DNA from: Aurantiochytrium sp. KH105
Taxonomy: Eukaryota > Sar > Bigyra > Thraustochytrida > Thraustochytriidae
NCBI GenBank assembly: GCA_003116975.1
Contig: BGKB01000029.1
Location: 434,001 to 498,000, forward strand
Direction of reading: 5' to 3'
DNA: 64,000 nucleotides
The notes under the pieces are model-generated. The model did not search any database, was not told where the DNA came from, and saw only the letters and a list, made by a program, of their open reading frames with translations. The position numbers were made by a program, and so were the translations under genes. Shown here one piece after another: positions 9,915-20,191 of the stretch; positions within the stretch are counted from its first letter, which is position 1; each line of letters starts with the position of its first letter.

Positions 9915-12900
9915 TCACCGACCTGGCCTTGAATGGGCCTCGTAGGACTCGTCGTTTGAGTCATCGTGCCCATGGAAGGAGAGGAGCGGCCCACGACTCT
10001 CGTCAGCGTCCTCGGGAAGAAAGATGTCCGAGACTGCTGAGAGGCAGTACAAGTATCCAGTGACCGCAACTTTTTGGGAAGTGAAGCGATATGCAAAGCA
10101 GCCGTGAGGACAGTGTTTCTTGCGAATGTGCTCGGGAATGACTTTTTCGCCCTGGAAAATGTAGCAAAACTCGACCTTGCGATCATTCCCTGATTCGAGA
10201 TTCTTGATGGTGACCTCTCTCCATCGATCCGCATTCTGAAGCTGGTCCATCGCCTCCTTGGGAAACTTGAAGGGGCCATTGAAGCTGAATGCGTTTCCAA
10301 TGGTGAGTGCAGAGGCCGCGACAAAGCGCAAATTTGCGTCGAAATAGAGATATCCTCCAAAGTGCAAGAAGCGTCGAGCTGCATCTTCGTATCGTTGATT
10401 CTCGAGCCAATTGAGCGCGTCCGCGTTGAGACCATCGAGAGGATACGCCCAACAATAATAGCGGGCGCTATCCGGAATGTACCAGTAGCGCTCAACAAAC
10501 GGTTTGACTCTGTGGTCGGTGTTACGCAGGGTGACGGGAGATAGCGGACTCATTTTGCCGGTCAGCTTGGTGGTTTTCTCGGGCCCATTATGGTACACCG
10601 AGGCGAAGACATCGGGGCAAATGAACTCGTACAAGTTCTCGTCAAAGTTAAGATTGAGATTGAGTTGCCTGGTCGAGGCAATGCCGAAGGAACGCAACGA
10701 CACAAAGGGGCTCTCGAGGGGTTTGTCGAAAGGCATTGCGCTTGTGGGGTCCACGACAATGCGGTTGACGTAATCGATGAGTTCAAGGCCCCACTCTGAC
10801 TCGCGACCGTGAATAAGATCCCACCACGTCGAGAGTTCTTCAAAGTTGAGAGTCTTTCTGATGCGCGCGCGACGCACGTAGTCGACGAGGTCCACAATCG
10901 AGGATAAGACCACCATGGACGTGGGGCTGTTGTATTCGAGAGACCTCCAATCAGGTTCGTGCTCCAGCTTTTCTTGTAGCCCCGCAATATCATCAATTAC
11001 GCGATCGATCTTATCGAGCTCTTCACAGAGTTTGTGTACTTTTTCAATGTCGAATTTGCCTCCACGCGGGAGGCACAGGCTCGGGCTTGCTCCTTGCTGC
11101 AAGTCATGAAGACTGACATGGGTAGTGCACGGAAGACCCCAGCACATGGCGTGAGATAACGCCAGCTGTCTCTCATGAAAGCCTCGAAGTTGGACGCCAA
11201 GCTGACGAACGTAGAACCCGACGAGTTGGCGCGGATGGTCAATCTGAACGACGACAACGTCCGGCATTTGAGGATTTGCAAAAAACATGTCTGCCTTGGA
11301 GATGCTCACTTGTGTCCCACAGAGTCCCACAATCCGAAGCGCGTGACATTTGTTGACGAGACAGGCCGCCGACGTGAGCTTTTCTGCCGAAGCAAGGCGA
11401 AGCTCGCGCAAATTGACAGTCCAGTTTGTGAGCATTTGCAGATGCTCGTGCGTGAGAAAACTCAAGCCGAGTAGCGAAAGAGAACGCATGTATCGGCTGA
11501 CCTGCATGGCAAACTTCTCCCACTCTTCCATTGGCTCAAAAGCATTCGTGAGAACATTGTCCAGATGGAGGCTGCGCAGCGAGGCGCCGCATCTCTTCAT
11601 AAGATTGACGAGGGGTTCGCTCTTGGTAATGGAAAGAAAGCTTCCTTTTCCTTGTATTTCTTTGTACTTTTCCCGGCACAGGACATCGACAGAGAGATTA
11701 AGAGAACGAAGATTTCTGCACCGATCCGAAATTCGATCAAGCACATTCTCCGTGAGCAGCGGCAGATTGCGCAGACTGAGCCGTCGCAAGTTGTTCGAGG
11801 CACACCTGGCAATGTGATAGACACCGTCATCTCCAATCTTGACACAGCCGTCCAGGACCACGGAATGAAGTGTAATGCAGCGCACATCCTCGAAGGCTTT
11901 AAGTCCTTCGTCCGTGATTTGTACACAGAAACTGAGGTTGAGAATTTGCAAGTTTGGGCATTTGACCGAGATGAGCTCGAGGATAGTGTCATCGACGGTG
12001 ACACAATCCATGAGCTCGAGAGAACGAATGCTTTTAAAAAGTATGCGACTGTCCAAGCGAGAAAAAGCGAGAGAGAAAATACCGCCAGACACGTCAGCGC
12101 TGCTCGAAGGGACGCTGCGCGTGGTACGATTGCGCCGGAAGCAGCCTTTGACAACGTCGACGAGCTTTGACGGAGGCGGTTGGTCCTCCTTTGCCTCGAG
12201 CTTCCTCTGCACCACATGAAACGGTTTGCCTTCGAAAACGATTGAACCGCTCAGCTTTTTCAGAAAATGACGGAAAGCGCCATAAGAGTACTTGTTTGGC
12301 GAGTACCAAAGGAGCGAAAGTCCCAAGGTAAGTGGTGCAAGAAGGATTTTGATGACCCAATTCAGAGCGCTCAAGCTGTAACGCATGTACCAGCTCTGAC
12401 TGGTTGTACGATCGTAGTCGAAAAAGTCTGTGAGTGCCTCGGCGGCCAGTGTGGATCCGATAAAGGACGTTGGCTGGTCTGCGGCCTCGGAAAAAGTGCT
12501 TTGAAAACCTTTATCGTCCGTGCGCAGCCCGGTCTCGAGATCCCCCTCTTGATCGAAGCCATTATCGTAATAACCAGGCGCATCACTGTCGCGGCGACGA
12601 TCGTTTCGGAGGTCGTCGAGCGATTCAAGGGCGTCGACCACCGCGGTCTCTTTGTCGTTTCGAGGATCAAACACGAGATGGCGAACGAGCTCAATGTTGC
12701 GTAGGCTTGGAATGTCGCGAAGGAGCAGAATTGCTTCAATGAACTGACGCGATGCAGAGACAAGCGAGGTGACAAGCGCAAGCCAGTAAAGGAGCTCGAA
12801 ATTGCCACCTTGGAAGATGAAGATGAAAATGACCTCGACGGCGATCTGCGGAATATCCTGGATGAGCAGCACAGCCGCGGTGAGGATGGACATTCTGGCA

Positions 12901-14105
12901 GCCTCAAAGTCAGCCTTTGCTTGAGTCGCGATGGGGTCTTTTACGGAGCTACCTGCAGACTGGCCAATGGAATTCTGTCCGAGCGTCTCGTTGATTTTGT
13001 AAGAACCCTTGACAAGGTCGTTGAAACCTGTGTTGGGCTCGATGATGGCGATGAGCACCCCGAAAAGGTACTTTTGGACGCGACGTCTGTCGTTCCAATC
13101 CACCAAGGTATAGTCGGAGAGCCCAATGCCAAGGCGGAGGATGAAGGTAATGGCCAGCGCTGCGATGGACACGTGAAAGAGGGATTCCGCCGTTGTGCCG
13201 ATGAGAGGGGCGAGCTGGGTTACGACAAAGATGATATCGGTGGCAATGTTCGTGGTCTCGAGAATCATATCAAAGATGGCTCCATAGGTGCGCAGGCGGC
13301 GGCGCTTTTCAAGCGAATGCGGCAATGCGTAAGTATCTGGAACCGGAACGTCGTCCGAGCGCGCGGACGTCGCCTCGATCGAGCTGACGAATCGCGATGG
13401 AAAGAAAGTCATGCCCACAAACCAGGCAAAGGACTCAAATAGAAACTTAAGCTGCCTCCATAAAATGGAAGAGCGCCAACTCATCGAGCCTTGCTTGGGC
13501 TTCGGATTCTTGCGCTTGTGAGCAAGTCTCATGATCTCAAAGTGCGAACTGGTGTGGTACTCGCGAAGGAACTCCATTTTGATCATCATTCGGGAGATGA
13601 TTTGCAGAAAGTCCTCAATGTCGCTAAGAAGTACTTCCATCATGCGGGTATCGATGTAACGCACTTGATTCGCTTGCGGGTTGACCGAATCAAGATCGTG
13701 ATCAGCGCCGTTGCTAATGTAGTGGTCGAGGTTCGCTAGTCGCTGCCCAACGTCCACAACGGCCTGGACGAGGTCGGGGTCGTAGATGAACCTGCCTTCC
13801 TCGATGGCTGTGACATGGTCGTGCGTGAGGAATTGGCTCTTTTTCTTCTTGTCGGTCTCGCCGGCCGGAAAGGCGAAAGTCCTCTTTTCCTCTTTCAGAA
13901 GGGTCTTGGCCTTGTCGTTGTACCTGCAGATCTGATTCTTGGCGTCCTCGATGGCGGAGCCCGTGGTCTCATCCGGCGGCCGGAGCAACTTCTTCTGGAC
14001 GATCTTCCAGAGACTCTCCCCCTTGCTTTTTGGTTCGGCGCCAACGCTTGCATGGCTCGCGCGGCGCACGGGCGCGGGGCCCGCAGGGCCCGCGGGGCCC
14101 GTCAT
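9915..14105 (-). CDS. Paralogue A: membrane-anchored LRR protein
   Basis: Unrecognised family; 1,396 residues. N-terminal 90 residues start with Gly-Ala-Pro repeats. Residues 92-200 form the conserved N-domain (THDHVTAIEEGRFIYDP, then RLANLDHYIS and a helical MMEVLLSDIEDFLQII). Hydrophobic segments lie near 273-300, 308-329, 345-362, 405-431 (with QDIPQ at 416-420) and 436-462. An acidic linker follows, then a sixth segment near 575-600. Cysteine-containing LRRs run from about 690 to 955 with repeats such as LNLSFCVQITDEGL. A helical region (960-1120) leads to the C-terminal module (1140-1370: YEFICPDVF, SFNGPFK, HCPHGCFAYRF). There is no signal peptide. It is the first gene of the minus-strand array and most resembles H at the far end (SSILWRQL and AESLFHVSIAAL regions, RCG in the LRRs). 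Being real is near certain; function is unknown. Confidence 0.9.
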   Translation of the reverse strand: MTGPAGPAGPAPVRRASHASVGAEPKSKGESLWKIVQKKLLRPPDETTGSAIEDAKNQICRYNDKAKTLLKEEKRTFAFPAGETDKKKKSQFLTHDHVTAIEEGRFIYDPDLVQAVVDVGQRLANLDHYISNGADHDLDSVNPQANQVRYIDTRMMEVLLSDIEDFLQIISRMMIKMEFLREYHTSSHFEIMRLAHKRKNPKPKQGSMSWRSSILWRQLKFLFESFAWFVGMTFFPSRFVSSIEATSARSDDVPVPDTYALPHSLEKRRRLRTYGAIFDMILETTNIATDIIFVVTQLAPLIGTTAESLFHVSIAALAITFILRLGIGLSDYTLVDWNDRRRVQKYLFGVLIAIIEPNTGFNDLVKGSYKINETLGQNSIGQSAGSSVKDPIATQAKADFEAARMSILTAAVLLIQDIPQIAVEVIFIFIFQGGNFELLYWLALVTSLVSASRQFIEAILLLRDIPSLRNIELVRHLVFDPRNDKETAVVDALESLDDLRNDRRRDSDAPGYYDNGFDQEGDLETGLRTDDKGFQSTFSEAADQPTSFIGSTLAAEALTDFFDYDRTTSQSWYMRYSLSALNWVIKILLAPLTLGLSLLWYSPNKYSYGAFRHFLKKLSGSIVFEGKPFHVVQRKLEAKEDQPPPSKLVDVVKGCFRRNRTTRSVPSSSADVSGGIFSLAFSRLDSRILFKSIRSLELMDCVTVDDTILELISVKCPNLQILNLSFCVQITDEGLKAFEDVRCITLHSVVLDGCVKIGDDGVYHIARCASNNLRRLSLRNLPLLTENVLDRISDRCRNLRSLNLSVDVLCREKYKEIQGKGSFLSITKSEPLVNLMKRCGASLRSLHLDNVLTNAFEPMEEWEKFAMQVSRYMRSLSLLGLSFLTHEHLQMLTNWTVNLRELRLASAEKLTSAACLVNKCHALRIVGLCGTQVSISKADMFFANPQMPDVVVVQIDHPRQLVGFYVRQLGVQLRGFHERQLALSHAMCWGLPCTTHVSLHDLQQGASPSLCLPRGGKFDIEKVHKLCEELDKIDRVIDDIAGLQEKLEHEPDWRSLEYNSPTSMVVLSSIVDLVDYVRRARIRKTLNFEELSTWWDLIHGRESEWGLELIDYVNRIVVDPTSAMPFDKPLESPFVSLRSFGIASTRQLNLNLNFDENLYEFICPDVFASVYHNGPEKTTKLTGKMSPLSPVTLRNTDHRVKPFVERYWYIPDSARYYCWAYPLDGLNADALNWLENQRYEDAARRFLHFGGYLYFDANLRFVAASALTIGNAFSFNGPFKFPKEAMDQLQNADRWREVTIKNLESGNDRKVEFCYIFQGEKVIPEHIRKKHCPHGCFAYRFTSQKVAVTGYLYCLSAVSDIFLPEDADESRGPLLSFHGHDDSNDESYEAHSRPGR

Positions 14106-14825
14106 GCTCTCTGCCCGCCGCTTCGCCGACCTCGTCCGTCACCAGCCAAGTGCGACCGAGCGATAGAGAAGCAATTCACGGTCTGCCGAGGGCGGGGCTG
14201 GAGCGCTGCGCGTGCCTTTTGCTTGCACGCCTCGCGTTTCCGTGCGCTTTTCCTGCGGTCCCTCTGCGGTTCGCGCCGTGGGTGTGCACGCCGGTACGTA
14301 CCTACAGGGCGCTCGCTTCCAACGACAACCGCGCTCCGAGCAAAAGCTGCGCTCCGAGCAGCAGCTGCGCCACGAGCAGCAGCAGCTGCAGCTCCAGCTG
14401 CGCTCCGCAGCACGTTGCGGCGCTCTCGTCGCTCTCGTCGCGAGCCCCGGCGCCGCGCCGCGAGCTGCAGCTGCACTGCCCGCCGCGTCTCGACGCGAGC
14501 ACGACCGCGAAGGCCCGGCAGCGCGTGCACCGCGCGTGCACCGCGCGTGCAGGGTAACTGTAAGTGGCACTGACAGATGAATGAGATGGAATCGAAGGCG
14601 GCCACGCGGCTTGCACGCGCGGAGGGATGGAGGGCGGGAGGTTGGGGGGGGGTGGTGGAGGGCGGGGAGGCATGCGATGCGATGCGATGCGATGCGATGC
14701 GATGCGATCTAGAGTGCAATCAACAATGAACATAAACTTCAATTTAACCCACGGAAAAAAGGTGACGGCAAAAGGTACGGGAACCTCTTAAACAGGCAAA
14801 CTCTGGTGAGTGCACTCGATCAAGA
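14106..14825. other. A-B spacer with CAG-rich tract
   Basis: 720 bases holding the promoter of A and the 3' end of B. From about 14320 to 14540 it is dense in GCAGCTGC/CGAGCAGC motifs, which gives overlapping Ala/Gln/Arg-rich frames on both strands; I read these as low-complexity DNA, not genes. Confidence 0.55.
14672..14708. repeat. (ATGCG)7 pentanucleotide repeat
   Basis: About seven perfect ATGCG units lie downstream of paralogue B. A related GCATC tract occurs at about 62096-62118 near the window end. Confidence 0.9.
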
Positions 14826-17800
14826 TCAAGGCTGGGTATGGTAATCTAAATCACCGTCGGCGCCGCCTGGGGTGTCGGAAATCCGGCGGGATCCCTTGTC
14901 AGCAAGATCATCTGCACGAAGGAAGACGTCCGTAACGGTAGCGAGTGGGTAAAAGTACCCAAAAGACGTTTCCTCTTCACCATCTTTAGGCCAGAACCTG
15001 TATGCAAAGCACCCGTGGGGGCACAGATGCCGAGCGGACTTGACGTACTTGGAGATCTCACCGTTGTGGATGAAACAAAAGTGCATGCGCTCTGCATCAT
15101 CGGGTAATAGCGTTTTGATTGAAACTGGCTGCCAGCGCTTATCTTTCCGGAGTTTTTGAATTGAATCGTTGGGGAGCTCGAATGGGCCATTGAAAGCAAG
15201 CGTGGTTCCTACGGTCAAAGCTGAAGCCGAGACAAACTGACGATTCTCGTCGAAGTAAAGGAAGCCACCGAAGCGGATAAATCGAAGGACTGTGTCCTCG
15301 TAGCGCTGATTACTAAAATAGCTGGATACTTCCCTTTTACGATCGGAATCGTTGGATCCAATATCTTCAAAACAGCGAAGTGGATTTGCCCAGCAAAAGT
15401 ACCGGGCACTGGGAGGGATGCACCAGTAGCGCTGCAGCAAGCGCGTGATCTCTGAGTCTGGGTTTCTGACAGAAAGAGGCCAGAGGTCACTGATGGTACC
15501 CGTGAGCCTTGTAGGGGCCTTGGCAGCTTCGATTTTTGTGAAGGCCTCATTGAATGCGTCAGGACAGATGAACTCGTACCACTTCCAGCGAATGTTGATG
15601 TTGAGGTTGAGACGCCGCGTTGGCATGATACCGAAGGAAGGCATCGCCACGAATGGGCTCTTTTCATTTTCCAACGCGTGGACTTCACTGAATTGTCCCC
15701 TCGTCTCATACTCGTGCAAAGCATCTTCGATTTTTTGAAGAAGTTCTTGCATTGAGTCCAATTCACGATTTTCAAATTTGCCCGCCCATTCGTGGTACTC
15801 CTTCTCTGAAAGGGTATGCCGCGCACGAGCTCGCCTCACGGCTTCCACGAGGGCCACAATGAGCGACTCGAAGATCGTGGTCGTTTCATCGCGCTGGAGT
15901 CGCTCGTGACATTCGTCACGAAGTTTGTCCGTCCCATCGACAAACCACCCATGCAGTTTATCCGCAATATCTCTGATGTCATTCTTGAGGCCTTCTCTCA
16001 GAAATTCTTTTGCGTACGAGTTCTGCGTGCTGCCTCTTCCAGCACGAGAGAGGCAAAGAGACAGCATGCTTGAGCATTTGTGATCCGGCGCTCTGCTCAA
16101 TTTCTCGTATGCATCGAGCTGCTCTTCAAGTTGCAGCACGTAGAATTTGATCATTTCTTGAGGATGATCAACTTGCATTACTTGCAAGTCGGGCCGCCTA
16201 CGCGAGAGCATAAAGTCATCGACGTCGCCAAGAGGCACCTGAGATCCGGACAAATTTACCAGCTTAAGTGCGTGACAGTGCATCTTGAGGCACTTTGCAG
16301 TTTCGATATTCTTTGCGCCAGATATACGTAGCTCGCGCAAATGCGGAGTGTGCTCGGCCAGATATTTCAAAAAGTCCGTCTTGATCCATGTTGCGCCTGA
16401 AAAGGAAAGACGGCGGATGTAGGGATTCATGGCGCCGATCAAATTCTTCCAGTTCGTTTTCCCAAATTCTCCCTCATTGAGAATGTTACTCAGCTTGAGT
16501 GTGTGAAGTGAAGAGCATCGTTGCACGAGCCCAACGAGTTTTTTGAAATTCTCCTCTGTGGCAATGTCAAGAAAGTGATGCTTGTCATCGAGTGACTTTT
16601 GCTTTTCCCAAGTTGGGGTCTTGACGAGACTTTTGATCAAAGTGTCGACGTCGAGGTTGAGAGACCTCATATTTGGGCAGTGCCAACCAATGCGATCGAG
16701 GACTTTCGGTGTGAGCCTAGGAAGGTTGCGCAGACTCAGAACCCTGAGGCTCTTTCCTGAGCCCTCGGCGATATAAGCGACGCCTCTGTCCGAGACGCGA
16801 ATGCAACCATCAAGGATGACCGAGGAAAGGGCAACGCACCTGTGGTTGCTCTTACTGAAATGCTCGAGACCCGTATTCGAGATGTCTTCGCAAAAGGCGA
16901 GATTTAAATTCTGCAAGTTGGGACACATGGCAGAGATGAGTCCCGAAATGTCATCCGTGATGCTCACACAATCTGTGAGGTGGACAGATCGAATGCTGCG
17001 AAAGAGCGTGCGGCTGTCCATACGGCAAAAAAGAGGCTGGAAAAAGAGTCCCTTGGAAATCTTTCGATTCTCCATGCTTGGAGTAGAGCGCGAGCATGGG
17101 TGCATCATGGTTTTGAGCACTGGAAAGTGGTCCTTTTCAAATGGTTTGCCCTCGAAGACCACAAGACGGCTCAGCTTTTCGCGAAAGTGGCTATTCGCGT
17201 TCCACGACGCAGTGTTTGGTGTTTCCCATAGTATGGAAAATCCCGCTGTCAATGGGATCATCAAGATCTTGACGAGCCAATTGAGACCGAACAACATGAC
17301 ATACGTTCCGGGATCCTGCTTGTTCGTGCGATCGTAATCGAAAAATTCCGTCAAGGCCTTGGAAATCAGTCTTTGACCACCGAAAAATTTGGGTTTGATT
17401 TTCTCGGATGAATCGTCGTCCGGATCCATCTTTCGGCCCTTTTCATCGTGATGAACGTTTGATTTTTCCGCACGAGTGTCGGGAATCTCGGCGCCACGAC
17501 TACCATGGTCCGCATCTGCCCCATCAAAATTCTTTTTGTTGCGACAGAGCTTGATATCAATGTCACAATTCGAATTGAAGACGAGATGACGTAAATGAAC
17601 GAGGTTGCGGAGACCTGGAATGTCGCGAAGGAGCCAGATTGCCTCAATGATCTGTCGCCCGGCTGAGAGGAGAGAAGTGCAAAGCGCGAGCCAGTACACA
17701 TATTCGAAATGTCCATGCTGGAAGTTCGAGATGAAGATAATCTCAACAACAATCTGCGGAATATCCTGAATGAGCAGGACCAAGGCGGTAAAGATGGCCA

Positions 17801-19292
17801 TCTTGGCGGCTTTGTAATCCGCCTTGGCCTGAGTAGCAATTGGATCCTTGACAAAAGTACCCTCTGCATCGCCAATGATATTGTAGCTCAGGGACTCTTT
17901 GATCCTGTACGACTCTTTAACGAGGTCGTTGAAGCCCGCGTTGGGCTCAATGAGTCCCAGGATGATGCCAAAGAAGTACTTTTGCACCCGGTGGTGATTT
18001 TTCCAGTCGACAAGCTTGTAGTCTGAGATTCCGATCAAGAAGCGCAGAAAGAAAGTGAGAGCGAGGGCGCTAATGGAAACAAAGTACAGCGGGGCATCGG
18101 AAGTACCAGCGAGAGGAGCGAGTTGGGTGACGAGGAAGATGAGATCAGACGCAATGTTGGATATTTCGAGAACGGCATCAAAAAAGGCTCCGTAGGCGCG
18201 CAGACGACGACGCTTCTCGAATGTATGCGGAAGTGTGTAGTTGCGTGGGGCAACGTGACCAAATTCTTTGTCAATCCTTTTTCTGAAAGCAGCTGGAAAC
18301 ATGTTCATGGCAACGAACCAGCCGAGAGCTCTGAAGCTGTAGAGGACTTGGCCACCGACTGCAGAGCACGCCTTGCGGCATCGTTTTCTTCTCACGGGCC
18401 TCTTTCCAGCGCCAGCAAGACGCCTTTCTTCGATTTCTTCTTCTTTCAGACCTTGCTGAGCTCTTACTCGGCGTTTCTGAGCTTGACGTCTCTTTTGTAC
18501 CGTTTTCATGATCTCGACGTGTCTGCTTGAATAACACTCGCGCAGAAACTCCATTTTGTTGGTCATTTTGGAAATGACTTGAAGAAAGTCCTCGATGTCG
18601 CTGAGCAAGGCTTCTGTCATGCGGCTGTTGATGAAGCGCACGTGATTTTCTTGTGGGTGAGGTTTCGCGTCTGACAGATTCGCATCTGCATCGTTACTCG
18701 AAGAAACGCTTTTTGAGTGCCCGCGATTGTTTTCACTTGTACCGTCACTCAAAGAATCACTAATGTAATGATCCAGGTTTGTAAGACGTTGCCCAATGTC
18801 CACCACGGCTTCTACGAGCGCGGGGTCGTATACGAACGTCCCTTCCTCGATAGCCTTGACGTGCTCATGGGTGAAGAAGGGTTTTTGCCTTTCAATACTG
18901 TCTTTTTCTCTTTGACCGAATTTTTTCCGAAGCTTTGTCGTTCCCGAGGGAGGTGTGCCTTGCCTTTCCACGAGATATTTGGCTTTCTTATCTGCACTTT
19001 TTCGTACAATTTTGACTTTATCAAGCACACTCTGATCATTCAGTTGATTCTCGTCGTAGAGTGTATCCACTGTCCAAGGATTCGGATTCTTCTTTGTGTC
19101 ATCCTCCTCCAAATCAACGTTTTGGTACGACCAGGTTTCATCACTGAAATGAGACAAGGCCTCTGGATCGTTTTTTTTAGGGGTGAAGGTGCTGCGTGTC
19201 GTGCCACGTTCAATATCGTGGCTGCCGGTCCCGGGACGATTGGTTTCGCGACCGCCTGACTTGCCTTTACGATGGGAAAAGACGTTGCCCAT
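14826..19292 (-). CDS. Paralogue B: LRR membrane protein, likely myristoylated
   Basis: Family member of 1,488 residues. Unlike its neighbours it begins MGNVFSHRKGK, a good N-myristoylation context (Gly2, Ser6, then basic residues), so the N-terminus should be cytosolic and lipid-anchored. The N-domain has FFTHEHVKAIEEGTFVYDP. A strongly basic stretch (KRRQAQKRR..., RRKRCRK) precedes the membrane core at about 361-567, which carries QDIPQ and VKDPIATQAKADYKAAK. A charged linker rich in Asp, Lys and His follows. LRRs run from about 767 to 1042 and the C-terminal module from about 1221 to 1454 (YEFICPDAF, AFNGPFELP, LCPHGCFAYRF). The start ATG matches the myristoylation signal. B is as distant from the C/D/E group as from F/G. 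Confidence 0.9.
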   Translation of the reverse strand: MGNVFSHRKGKSGGRETNRPGTGSHDIERGTTRSTFTPKKNDPEALSHFSDETWSYQNVDLEEDDTKKNPNPWTVDTLYDENQLNDQSVLDKVKIVRKSADKKAKYLVERQGTPPSGTTKLRKKFGQREKDSIERQKPFFTHEHVKAIEEGTFVYDPALVEAVVDIGQRLTNLDHYISDSLSDGTSENNRGHSKSVSSSNDADANLSDAKPHPQENHVRFINSRMTEALLSDIEDFLQVISKMTNKMEFLRECYSSRHVEIMKTVQKRRQAQKRRVRAQQGLKEEEIEERRLAGAGKRPVRRKRCRKACSAVGGQVLYSFRALGWFVAMNMFPAAFRKRIDKEFGHVAPRNYTLPHTFEKRRRLRAYGAFFDAVLEISNIASDLIFLVTQLAPLAGTSDAPLYFVSISALALTFFLRFLIGISDYKLVDWKNHHRVQKYFFGIILGLIEPNAGFNDLVKESYRIKESLSYNIIGDAEGTFVKDPIATQAKADYKAAKMAIFTALVLLIQDIPQIVVEIIFISNFQHGHFEYVYWLALCTSLLSAGRQIIEAIWLLRDIPGLRNLVHLRHLVFNSNCDIDIKLCRNKKNFDGADADHGSRGAEIPDTRAEKSNVHHDEKGRKMDPDDDSSEKIKPKFFGGQRLISKALTEFFDYDRTNKQDPGTYVMLFGLNWLVKILMIPLTAGFSILWETPNTASWNANSHFREKLSRLVVFEGKPFEKDHFPVLKTMMHPCSRSTPSMENRKISKGLFFQPLFCRMDSRTLFRSIRSVHLTDCVSITDDISGLISAMCPNLQNLNLAFCEDISNTGLEHFSKSNHRCVALSSVILDGCIRVSDRGVAYIAEGSGKSLRVLSLRNLPRLTPKVLDRIGWHCPNMRSLNLDVDTLIKSLVKTPTWEKQKSLDDKHHFLDIATEENFKKLVGLVQRCSSLHTLKLSNILNEGEFGKTNWKNLIGAMNPYIRRLSFSGATWIKTDFLKYLAEHTPHLRELRISGAKNIETAKCLKMHCHALKLVNLSGSQVPLGDVDDFMLSRRRPDLQVMQVDHPQEMIKFYVLQLEEQLDAYEKLSRAPDHKCSSMLSLCLSRAGRGSTQNSYAKEFLREGLKNDIRDIADKLHGWFVDGTDKLRDECHERLQRDETTTIFESLIVALVEAVRRARARHTLSEKEYHEWAGKFENRELDSMQELLQKIEDALHEYETRGQFSEVHALENEKSPFVAMPSFGIMPTRRLNLNINIRWKWYEFICPDAFNEAFTKIEAAKAPTRLTGTISDLWPLSVRNPDSEITRLLQRYWCIPPSARYFCWANPLRCFEDIGSNDSDRKREVSSYFSNQRYEDTVLRFIRFGGFLYFDENRQFVSASALTVGTTLAFNGPFELPNDSIQKLRKDKRWQPVSIKTLLPDDAERMHFCFIHNGEISKYVKSARHLCPHGCFAYRFWPKDGEEETSFGYFYPLATVTDVFLRADDLADKGSRRISDTPGGADGDLDYHTQP

Positions 19293-20191
19293 CTTATTAC
19301 TTCTTCTTCTCTTCTTCCCCCTTCCTTGCCTGGTAAACCCCTTCTTCCCCCCTTCCTTGCTCCGCGCGTCGGCCGCGACTCTCTCCGTGTCGCTTTTGCG
19401 CTCCTCTTCGAGCTGCCTCGTTCACGTCAATCAATCGTGCACCAGCGACCCAACGAACGCTCGGCCGTTGGCCTTTCCAGCGAAGCCGGTCTGCCGCCGG
19501 TCGCGGGAGCTCTCGTACGTCCGTGCCAGGCAGGCCAGACCAGGCCAGACCAGGCCCTCGCCCGTCCCCTTTTTTACGCGCGCGCGCGATGGTTTGTGGC
19601 TATCGCGGTGCTGCTGGTGGCTGCTTTGCTGTTCGTGGGCGTGTGCACGGGCCACTCACTCAAAAACGCTTTGCACGCGCCGAGCGAAAAACGTTCTGCA
19701 TACCCCTCGCTGCCCCTGCTTTCTTTGAAGTTTGCACCCGCTGTGGGAGGTAGGGAGGAAACGAAGACGAAGATGAAGACGACCGCGCAAAGCAGAACCG
19801 ATGCAGCAAGATCGCGGACTCGGACGATGTCTTGGAGAGCGACAGCATGGTAGGGAAGAGGGGTTGGAGGGAAGGCGGAGATACGAGGGGGGGGGGNNNN
19901 NNNNNNNNNNNNNNNNNNNNNGGGGGGGGAGGGAGAGTGAGATGTATTCTAGAAAGAAAGTCATGGACTCGACATTCGGTTGGGGTGTCCGAACTGCAGG
20001 CAGAGAGGGGAAAGTGGAAAACTTTTGCCAAAATGTCAAAATACAAGAAATTGGCTGGATACGAACAAGAAAAACAAAGCATTATAATAATTTATCGAGA
20101 ATGACGCTTCAGTATGGTCGTTGTCAAATTCTGAATTCTTCGCCTCGTTCGTCTCAGGGTTCTACATAAGTACCCCTCTCGGGGATTCGGC
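19293..20191. other. B-C spacer with 3' flank of C
   Basis: About 900 bases containing the B promoter and the 3' flank of C. The right part (about 20040-20191) closely matches the 3' flank of E (about 32410-32553), for example GAATGACGCTTCAGTATGG, so C and E share a downstream sequence that D lacks. No gene is seen. Confidence 0.6.
19897..19921. other. Assembly gap (25 N) inside a poly-G tract
   Basis: Twenty-five N are flanked on both sides by G runs, so a homopolymer of unknown length stopped the assembly. It lies in non-coding sequence about 270 bases beyond the C stop codon. Confidence 0.99.
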
